The notes below the pieces were generated by a model. The model did not search any database, was not told the origin of the DNA, and was given only the letters and a program-made list of their open reading frames with translations. A stretch of 7,329 nucleotides of DNA from Gemmatimonadota bacterium. Its GTDB lineage: Bacteria > Gemmatimonadota > Gemmatimonadetes > Longimicrobiales > Gaopeijiaceae. The stretch spans positions 1 through 7,329 of the forward strand of contig SKVI01000254.1 of NCBI GenBank assembly GCA_007129525.1, given 5' to 3'. The position numbers were made by a program, and so were the translations under genes. Shown here piece by piece: positions 1 to 5,182 of this stretch. Position 1 is the stretch's first letter. Each line of letters starts with the position of its first letter.

Positions 1-501
1 CAGCCAGGCGCAGACCACCAGGCGACCTCCGGGGCGCAGGACCCGCGCCGCCTCCCGGAAGAAGCGCCTCCGGTCCGACATGTGCGCCAGGCTCTCCACC
101 GCGATGACCACGTCGAAGGAGCCGTCGGCGAAGTCGTTCTCCAGCCAGTCGCCCTGAATGAACCGGAGATCCGCGTCGGAGGGCGCCGCCTGCCGGGCAT
201 GGCGGGCCTGCACCCCCGAGAGGGTGAGGCCGGTGACCCGCACCCCCCACCCCTCTGCCAGGTCCCGGGCGGTGGCCCCGTAGCCGCAGCCCACGTCGCA
301 GACCTCCTGGCCCGGCGCGAGCCGGGCCCGCTCGGCCACCAGCGAGACCATCCGGGCGGCGGCTTCCCCGGGATCGTCACGGCGCGACTCGAACAGTCCG
401 TGGTGAAGGTGCTCTCCCCAGAGCTCCCGGTAGAAGCGGTCCAGCTCGTCGTAGTGCCGGGCCACGTCGGCAGCGGTGGCCGGACCCGACCGCGAACTCA
501 C
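1..501 (-). CDS. Class I SAM-dependent methyltransferase, C-terminus cut off by window edge
   Basis: Only the first 167 codons are in the window; the reading frame is open to base 1. The start is a GTG at 501-499. It is the only possible upstream start, because an in-frame TGA lies at 510-508, and its GTGA overlaps the stop of the upstream matrixin gene, a classic translational-coupling arrangement. Visible motifs: HYDELDRFYRELWGEH at residues 16-31; SAM-binding motif I VCDVGCGYGAT at 67-77; an acidic/strand II region around VTGLTLS at 89-95; FIQGDW at 114-119; FDVVIAVESLAHM at 129-141; and VLRPGGRLVV at 154-163, the post-II/III region. The N-terminal motif resembles bacterial proteins related to tocopherol, quinone and sterol C-methyltransferases (Methyltransf_11/25 type), which act on small lipophilic acceptors. 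The substrate cannot be read from this fragment. I see no signal peptide, so it is probably cytosolic. Confidence 0.9.
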   Translation of the reverse strand, partial: MSSRSGPATAADVARHYDELDRFYRELWGEHLHHGLFESRRDDPGEAAARMVSLVAERARLAPGQEVCDVGCGYGATARDLAEGWGVRVTGLTLSGVQARHARQAAPSDADLRFIQGDWLENDFADGSFDVVIAVESLAHMSDRRRFFREAARVLRPGGRLVVCAWL

Positions 502-1574
502 CGGCCTTCAGGCTCCAGGTCGGGGCCACCCTCGGGCTCCAGGTCGGGACACCGGGCCAGGAGGAGCGCCACGTCGGCGCTGTGGAGCCGCACCTCCCGG
601 TGGGCGGCGGCCTCCGGCTCGTCGGCACCGCCGGCGGCCGCGGCCCCGCCACCTCCGCCCCGGGTGACCGGGTGCATGATGGCCCCCGGCTCGGCCGCGT
701 GCTCCAGTCCCAGGGCATTGCCCAGTTCGTGGGCCAGAATCCGCACCAGGTGCTCCCGGTCGTCGAACTGCCAGACGAAGATCTCGCGCTCCACCGACAC
801 GGTCCAGCGTCCCATGGTGCGCCGGGACTCCTGATAGTGTCCCGACTGGATCCGGGTGGCCCGGGTCTCGGCCTCCACGCTCCGGCGCTCCTGGTTGTAG
901 GCCTCCACCAGCTCGTTCAGCCGCTCCACGCCCCGGTTCACCTCCCGGGCCCGTTCGGTGATCCGGGCCCCTTCCTCGTTCACCGCCCGGCGCTCGCGGT
1001 CCAGCTCGTCGGCCACCCGACGGAGCTCCCGCCGGACGTCCTCGGTGGCGTCACCGCGGTTTTCCCAGTACTCCACCTGCCGCTCGTGCTCCTCCTGGCG
1101 GCGCTCCAGGGTGCTGAGGCGCCGTTCGTGCTCCTGTCGGCTCACCCACAGGTCGTGCTGCTCCTCCTCGATGCGAACCCGCTCGCGGCTGACCTCCCGG
1201 GCCATCTCCTGAAGCCGCTCCTTGCGGGGAAGGAGCTCCTGGATCCGCTGATGACGCTCGTCGAAAAGGAGCCGCACGGGCGAACCCCGGTCCTCATCCA
1301 CGGCGATGAGGGTACGGCCGGCGGTGTCGTTCCAGAGGGCGGCGGCCTCGCGGAGCGCCGCCTCAGCCTCCCCGGTCGGCAGCCCGAAGCGCTCATCCAC
1401 TTCTCCCACGTGCCAGGTGAGGGGCTCGGAGCAGGGATCCGGCAACACCCCGGGGGACGCAGTCTCTCCGGAGGTCGGCGCGGGGGCAGCGAACGAAAGG
1501 AGGACCGCCAGCGGGAGGATCGGGACCCAGACGCCGGAGAAGCGGCCTGCAGGACGTGCGATTCGAAGGCTCAT
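498..1574 (-). CDS. Matrixin-like metalloprotease homologue A with coiled-coil insertion and altered zinc site
   Basis: This is a 358-residue secreted or periplasmic protein with the layout of a split M10A-like matrixin (numbering from ATG 1574). Residues 1-34 form a signal peptide with a hydrophobic core around VWVPILPLAVLLSFAA. The first fold segment, 48-107, contains CSEPLTW, GEVDERFGL and PVRLLFDER. Residues about 108-240 are charged and heptad-like, predicted as two helices joined near YWENRGD (169-175). The second fold segment starts at RIQSGHY (241-247) and reaches the zinc helix HELGNALGLEH at 282-292, where the second zinc-binding His of HExxHxxGxxH is Asn286. A Met-turn, AIMHP, is present at 298-302. 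A Gly/Ala-rich loop follows (306-316). Cys48 and Cys342 are conserved in paralog B and could form a disulfide. A GTG at 1592 is an alternative start that adds six residues; the GGAG lies 12 nt before the ATG, so the choice is not firm. The methyltransferase follows with a 4-nt overlap. It could be a pseudoprotease or a metal-binding scaffold. Confidence 0.85.
   Translation of the reverse strand: MSLRIARPAGRFSGVWVPILPLAVLLSFAAPAPTSGETASPGVLPDPCSEPLTWHVGEVDERFGLPTGEAEAALREAAALWNDTAGRTLIAVDEDRGSPVRLLFDERHQRIQELLPRKERLQEMAREVSRERVRIEEEQHDLWVSRQEHERRLSTLERRQEEHERQVEYWENRGDATEDVRRELRRVADELDRERRAVNEEGARITERAREVNRGVERLNELVEAYNQERRSVEAETRATRIQSGHYQESRRTMGRWTVSVEREIFVWQFDDREHLVRILAHELGNALGLEHAAEPGAIMHPVTRGGGGGAAAAGGADEPEAAAHREVRLHSADVALLLARCPDLEPEGGPDLEPEGR
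501..548 (-). repeat. 24-bp imperfect tandem duplication at the end of matrixin A
   Basis: Two adjacent 24-bp units (548-525 and 524-501, minus strand) match at 19 of 24 positions, with 14 identical bases in a row (GGCTCCAGGTCGGG on the plus strand). They encode PDLEPEGG and PDLEPEGR, the last residues of the protein, immediately before the stop codon. The last unit also carries the GTG start of the methyltransferase. The duplication lies outside the predicted fold and extends the C-terminal tail in frame. Confidence 0.8.
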
Positions 1575-1792
1575 GACGGATTGGGACTCCACGGAGCGTG
1601 CTCGTCACTCGGTTCAGGGGGCCCGATGGCCTCCAGGGGGCCGCGCGGCCCGGGACACACCCCCTCCTACACCACCTGCCCCGTCAGGATGCCGACCCTT
1701 GCGCTGAGGCGGGCCACGCCGTCGCTTTCGGCCACCGGCGGGGGCCGGCGCATCGGGCTCCCGCAGTTTTCCCGCAATCCGGGAGCACCGCC
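1575..1792. promoter_or_regulatory. Divergent intergenic region between matrixin A and the DUF1232 gene
   Basis: This 218-bp non-coding gap should hold the promoters of both divergent genes, but I find no convincing -35/-10 pair on either strand. It contains a perfect 14-bp palindrome, GGGCCGCGCGGCCC (1638-1651). It also contains a short inverted repeat, CCGGC-GGGG-GCCGG (1735-1748), which would fall in the 5' leader of the plus-strand gene if transcription starts upstream of it. Both elements are made only of G and C, so chance is a real alternative in this background. Confidence 0.35.
1781..1785 (+). promoter_or_regulatory. Ribosome binding site of the DUF1232 gene
   Basis: GGGAG lies 7 nt before the ATG at 1793. 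It fixes the start of the DUF1232 protein: the frame stays open upstream to about 1598, but the upstream residues look like translated GC-rich spacer (Arg/Pro/His/Gly-rich) and match nothing in the DUF1232 fold. Confidence 0.7.
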
Positions 1793-2188
1793 ATGGGCCG
1801 TCTCTCTACTGCCGTACGAAACCGCTTCCTGCGATTTCGCCGGGAGATCCTGGTGGTGGCCTACGCCATTCCCAATCCCGCCACCCCCCTTCACCTGAAG
1901 CTGGCCGGGGCGGCCGTCATCCTCTACCTGGCCAGCCCGGTGGACCTGATTCCCATCGTGGTTCCGGTCTTCGGGCTCCTGGACGACCTCATCATTGTCC
2001 CCTGGGGCCTGAGCCAGGTGGTGAAGCGGCTGCCGGCGGAGGCCCGCTCGGAGGCCGAGGCCCGGGCGGCCCGCCTCATCCAACGCTACGTGGCCCGTCC
2101 CCTGCGCTTCCTCCTGTACCTGGTCCTGCTCCTGATCCTTCTCTGGACGGCTCTCCTCTGGCTCCTCTGGTGGCTCATCTTCAGCTGA
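1793..2188 (+). CDS. DUF1232 (YkvA-like) membrane protein
   Basis: This 131-residue protein belongs to the DUF1232 family of small membrane proteins, whose biochemical role is not established. The family signature is clear: ILYLASPVDLIPIVVPVFGL at residues 43-62 followed by LDDL at 63-66, matching the usual pattern of a hydrophobic segment, SPxDLIPD, a glycine turn and LDDL. The aspartate commonly found after DLIP is Ile here. A second, very hydrophobic and Trp-rich segment (about 104-129, LLYLVLLLILLWTALLWLLWW) is a confident transmembrane helix ending close to the C-terminus. Between them lies a basic/acidic amphipathic stretch (78-103). The GGGAG site upstream supports the start. The gene sits between two paralogous matrixin-like genes on the opposite strand. 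Its stop is only 5 bp from the stop of the convergent matrixin B gene, leaving no room for a separate terminator. Confidence 0.9.
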   Translation: MGRLSTAVRNRFLRFRREILVVAYAIPNPATPLHLKLAGAAVILYLASPVDLIPIVVPVFGLLDDLIIVPWGLSQVVKRLPAEARSEAEARAARLIQRYVARPLRFLLYLVLLLILLWTALLWLLWWLIFS

Positions 2189-2193
2189 AGAGA

Positions 2194-3234
2194 TCAGTGG
2201 CCCACCAGGCCCGGGCACACCTCGGCCAGCAGGGCCCGGTCGGCGGGATGGGCGAACGGCAGCGAGCTTCCATCGAGGCCGGATCCGGGTCCATGGGCCT
2301 CCGCCATCACAGCGGCCGGGTCATCGGTGTGGGGAAGGCCCAGGGCGTGGCCCAGCTCGTGGGCCAGAACCAGCACCAGGTGCTCTCGGTGGGCAAAGTG
2401 GTTGATCTCGATGGCCCGGGACACCGCGGTGATCCGGTCGTTCCGGGTCTCCACCTCCTCCCGGTACGTGCCCGACTCGATGCGGCGAGGCCCCTCGGCC
2501 TCATCCACCTCGCGAGCCCGCTCGTTGAAGCGGCTCACATCCAGGTTGAAGCGGTGCGAGTCGGCCTCGAGCCGGTCTCGCCTCCGTTCCAGCTCAGCGG
2601 CCCTGGCCTCCAGCTCACGCCCCAGCCGCTCCAGCTCGGCCTCCTCGGTCTCGAGCGCCCGGGCCTCGGCCTCAGAGTCCCGCGCACCCCGGTTCCACCG
2701 CTCCACGGCGTCGTTGTGCCGGGCCAGGCGCTGGTCGAACTCCCGGAGCCGGGCGTCCAGGGCGTCCCGCTCCCCCTCCAGCCGTCGTCGCTGCTCGTCC
2801 AGTTCGGCGCGTCGGGCAGCCAGCCCCTCACCGGTTCGGGCCAACGCCTGGTCGGTTGCCTGGCGCGCCTGGGCCCCGGCCTGCCGCTCGTCCCACACCA
2901 GTCGGACGGGGAAGCCGGCATCGGGATCGTGGACGAAGAGTTCCGCGGCGGCCACCTGGTCCCAGAGCTCCGCCGCCTGCCGGATGGCCACCTCCACCTC
3001 ACCCCGGGAGAGACCGAAACGGGGGTCCACCTCTCCGAGCCTCCAGGCGAGTGGCGTGGCGCAACGGACCCGGGATCCCTCGGCCCAGTGGTCATCCAGT
3101 TCGGGGCCTCCCGGAGCCGGCAGGATGGCACCGATGCGCGAATCCTCGAATCCGCCCATCCACCACCAGCCCACCAGCCCTCCCAGGAGGAGAAGGAGGA
3201 GAATACCCGATCCGGATCCCTGCTTCCGGGGCAT
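2194..3234 (-). CDS. Matrixin-like metalloprotease B with coiled-coil insertion, intact zinc site
   Basis: This 346-residue protein is probably membrane-anchored, with its catalytic part outside the cytoplasm. A short basic start is followed by a single hydrophobic segment at about 10-26 (ILLLLLLGGLVGWWWM), which fits an uncleaved signal anchor or a signal peptide. The first part of the matrixin fold covers 58-117 (CATPLAW, GEVDPRFGL, PVRLVWDER). Residues 118-250 form a highly charged coiled coil with a turn near WNRG (180-183). The second part begins RIESGTY (251-257) and contains the complete zinc motif HELGHALGLPH (292-302) with catalytic Glu293, then the Met-turn at Met310. Cys58 and Cys340 match Cys48 and Cys342 of paralog A. 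All metal ligands are present, so it is predicted to be an active zinc endopeptidase; the substrate is unknown. The ATG lies 15 nt after the sirtuin stop, indicating co-transcription. The Shine-Dalgarno is weak (GAGG 13 nt upstream), which suggests translation coupled to the sirtuin. Confidence 0.88.
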   Translation of the reverse strand: MPRKQGSGSGILLLLLLGGLVGWWWMGGFEDSRIGAILPAPGGPELDDHWAEGSRVRCATPLAWRLGEVDPRFGLSRGEVEVAIRQAAELWDQVAAAELFVHDPDAGFPVRLVWDERQAGAQARQATDQALARTGEGLAARRAELDEQRRRLEGERDALDARLREFDQRLARHNDAVERWNRGARDSEAEARALETEEAELERLGRELEARAAELERRRDRLEADSHRFNLDVSRFNERAREVDEAEGPRRIESGTYREEVETRNDRITAVSRAIEINHFAHREHLVLVLAHELGHALGLPHTDDPAAVMAEAHGPGSGLDGSSLPFAHPADRALLAEVCPGLVGH

Positions 3235-3249
3235 GGCGAGCGCGACGCC

Positions 3250-4155
3250 TCAGGCGCTGGAGGTGGGGGAGGACACCGTGAAAGATCCCCTCCTCCCTTC
3301 CACCAGTTCCGCGAGCTGTGGAAGCACCTGGCCCACCCGGCCCTCTACCTTGACCCGTGCCGTCTCGTCGCCACGGGTGGGACCCAGGTTCACGATCCCC
3401 ACCGGCCGCCCGTCCTTGTCGGCCTTCATCACGAACCGCCGGCCCGAGTACACGGTGAGGGACGACCCCACCACCAGGAGCAGGTCGGCGGACTCGTAGA
3501 TCCGCCAGGCCCGCTCCACCCGCGCCTGCGGCACGTTTTCGCCGAAGAAGACCACGTCGGGCTTCAGGATCCCGTCGCAGCCCCGGCACATCGGCACCCG
3601 GAACCCCTCCTCGGCGCCGGCCTCCAGCTCGGCATCGCCGTCGGCGATCATCCCCTCCATGCGGGGGGCAAAGCCGGGGTTCAGCTCTCCCAGCCGGTCC
3701 TGGACCTCGTTCCGGGTGGTGGTTTCCCGGCACTCCAGGCAGCGCACCCGGGCCAGTGAGCCGTGCAGCTCCAGAATTCGTCGGCTCCCGCCGGCCTGGT
3801 GAAGCCCGTCCACGTTCTGCGTGATGATCCCCGTCACCACCCCCAGCTCCTCCAGACGAGCCAGCGCCCGATGAGCCGCATTGGGCCTGGCCCGGGCGAA
3901 GCGGGGCCAGCCCACTGCGCTCCTGGACCAGTAGCGGGCCCGGGCCCCAGGACGGGACACGAACTCCTGGTACATCATGGGCCGCCGGCCCTGGTGCCGG
4001 CCGTCGGGCCCCCGGTAGTCGGGAATCCCTGACTCGGTGCTGCAGCCGGCCCCGCTCAGTACCACCACACGGCGCCCCCGGAGCAGCTCCAGGAGCTCTG
4101 CCAGCCCATGCAGGGGGAGCCGGTCGGCGGCGGATGGGGGTGGAGGACGGACCAT
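3250..4155 (-). CDS. Class II Sir2-family NAD-dependent protein deacylase
   Basis: This 301-residue protein has the full sirtuin core. Sirtuins use NAD+ to remove acyl groups from lysine, giving nicotinamide and O-acyl-ADP-ribose; some family members act as ADP-ribosyl- or lipoamidases. Visible elements: GAGCSTESGIPDYRG at 35-49 (NAD-binding loop), YWSRSAVGWPRF at 75-86, TQNVDGLH at 112-119, catalytic His131 in ELHG, zinc-knuckle cysteines C139/C142 and C190/C193, VVFFGENVP at 201-209 and GSSLTVYS at 230-237. The GCSTESGIPDYR form and the YWxRSxVGWPRF motif point to class II (SIRT4-like) rather than the bacterial class III CobB desuccinylases. I chose ATG 4155. The frame is open to 4377, but that extension overlaps the divergent plsC start, is Arg/Gly-rich and precedes the fold. 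No strong ribosome site is visible. It is probably cytosolic and probably in an operon with matrixin B. Confidence 0.93.
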   Translation of the reverse strand: MVRPPPPSAADRLPLHGLAELLELLRGRRVVVLSGAGCSTESGIPDYRGPDGRHQGRRPMMYQEFVSRPGARARYWSRSAVGWPRFARARPNAAHRALARLEELGVVTGIITQNVDGLHQAGGSRRILELHGSLARVRCLECRETTTRNEVQDRLGELNPGFAPRMEGMIADGDAELEAGAEEGFRVPMCRGCDGILKPDVVFFGENVPQARVERAWRIYESADLLLVVGSSLTVYSGRRFVMKADKDGRPVGIVNLGPTRGDETARVKVEGRVGQVLPQLAELVEGRRGSFTVSSPTSSA

Positions 4156-4348
4156 GGCGAGTTTCGGTGAAGGTCGGGGTTCGTGACGTGCGCCACCGCG
4201 GCGATCAGCCTCCCTACCCCCGCTCGCACCTTGCCCGTTCCCCCTCTGCCGGGTGAGATTGCCCGGAAGGGTGACAGCGGGCCCTCCCCCGCCTCGACCC
4301 TTCGCCCATCGTCCCCTGGCCCAGAGCTCCCGCTTCCAGGTCCAGCCC
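4156..4348. promoter_or_regulatory. Divergent intergenic region between the sirtuin and acyltransferase genes
   Basis: This 193-bp gap must serve two divergent genes. I see no clear sigma-70-type promoter. The plus strand is pyrimidine-rich, especially 4208-4250, so the sirtuin leader strand is G-rich. Four G-runs of three or more occur on the minus strand within 4212-4244. A small inverted repeat, CCGGG (4249-4253) with CCCGG (4262-4266), is also present. None of this is strong enough to name a regulator. Confidence 0.35.
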
Positions 4349-5182
4349 ATGGCTCGCCGAATCGTCACAGCCGTCATCCTGGTCTTCTACGCCGTCACCG
4401 GCATCCTCTTCATGATCGGGGCCGCGTTGATCTGGCTCGTGACCCGCCCCTTCGACCGACGACTCCGCCTCCTTCAGCTCCACTCCTGCCTCTGGGGCTC
4501 CTTCTACATGTGGACCAATCCCTTCTGGACCGTCGAGGTCGACGGACGGGAGAACCTGGACTCCAACACCGCCAGCGTCTTCGTCTCGAACCACCAGTCG
4601 GCGCTGGACATCCTGGTGGCCTACCGCCTCTTCACCCACTTCAAGTGGGTGTCCAAGGCCGAGGTCTTCCGGGTGCCGGTGGTGGGCTGGAATATGTATC
4701 TGAACCGGTACGTCAAACTGCACCGGGGAAACAGCGAGAGCGTGAAGGAGATGCTGGACGCCTGCCGACAGCACCTGAAGGAGGGGAGCAGCGTCTACTT
4801 CTTTCCTGAAGGCACCCGCTCCACCACCGGCGAGATGCGACGCTTCAAGACCGGCGCCTTCCTCCTTGCCAAGGAGATGCAGGTGCCCATCACCCCGGTG
4901 GCCGTTTCCGGCACCGTGAACGCCCTGCCCAAGCGGAGCCTGACCCTTCAGGGCTACCACCGGATGAGAATCCGGGTCCTGCCCCCCATTCCCTACGAGG
5001 AGTTTGCCGATACCCCGGCCCGGGAACTGGCCCAGAGGGTACGGGGCCTCATCGCCGCCCATGTGGACGAACACCCCGGCTCCGGCCAGGTGTCCAAGGA
5101 GGAGGGGGAGCCGGCCGTCCTGGAAGAGGCTCAGTCGCCGCCGTCCGGGACCTCCACCCCGTCCAGGACCTCCACCTCGTAG
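4349..5182 (+). CDS. plsC: 1-acyl-sn-glycerol-3-phosphate acyltransferase (PlsC family)
   Basis: This 277-residue membrane-associated acyltransferase would convert lysophosphatidic acid to phosphatidic acid in phospholipid synthesis, using acyl-ACP or acyl-CoA. An N-terminal hydrophobic helix spans about 6-31 (VTAVILVFYAVTGILFMIGA and onward). The family motifs are in order: motif I NHQSALD at 81-87 (catalytic His82 and Asp87), motif II KWVSKAEVFRVPVVG at 99-113, motif III FPEGTRS at 152-158 with Glu154 and Arg157, and motif IV VPITPVAVSGT at 179-189. The start at ATG 4349 is preferred because the upstream open frame (GTG at 4253) is Pro/Arg-rich and lies before the membrane helix; the ribosome site is weak. 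The C-terminal tail after about 245 is low-complexity (SPPSGTSTPSRTSTS at the end). It is encoded across the 52-bp convergent overlap with the immunophilin gene, including an 18-bp tandem repeat. Other PlsC-like acyltransferases, for example in lipid or ornithine-lipid pathways, cannot be excluded. Confidence 0.92.
   Translation: MARRIVTAVILVFYAVTGILFMIGAALIWLVTRPFDRRLRLLQLHSCLWGSFYMWTNPFWTVEVDGRENLDSNTASVFVSNHQSALDILVAYRLFTHFKWVSKAEVFRVPVVGWNMYLNRYVKLHRGNSESVKEMLDACRQHLKEGSSVYFFPEGTRSTTGEMRRFKTGAFLLAKEMQVPITPVAVSGTVNALPKRSLTLQGYHRMRIRVLPPIPYEEFADTPARELAQRVRGLIAAHVDEHPGSGQVSKEEGEPAVLEEAQSPPSGTSTPSRTSTS

Noticed and set aside
582..1898. A 438-codon plus-strand open frame opposite matrixin A
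   Set aside because: It is antisense to the signal peptide, coiled coil and zinc motif of a recognised protein and runs into the DUF1232 gene in a different frame; no domain is recognisable.
2170..3759. A 529-codon open frame on the plus strand across matrixin B and the sirtuin
   Set aside because: It lies antisense to two genes with clear motifs, spans their junction, and is rich in Gly, Pro, His and Arg as expected for a shadow frame in GC-rich DNA.
4156..4377. A longer sirtuin starting at 4377
   Set aside because: The 74 extra residues are Arg/Gly-rich, precede the fold and would overlap the start of the divergent plsC gene; ATG 4155 gives a normal sirtuin length.
4214..5074. A 286-codon minus-strand open frame opposite plsC
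   Set aside because: It covers the four acyltransferase motifs of the plus-strand gene in antisense and shows only Gly/His/Val-rich sequence.
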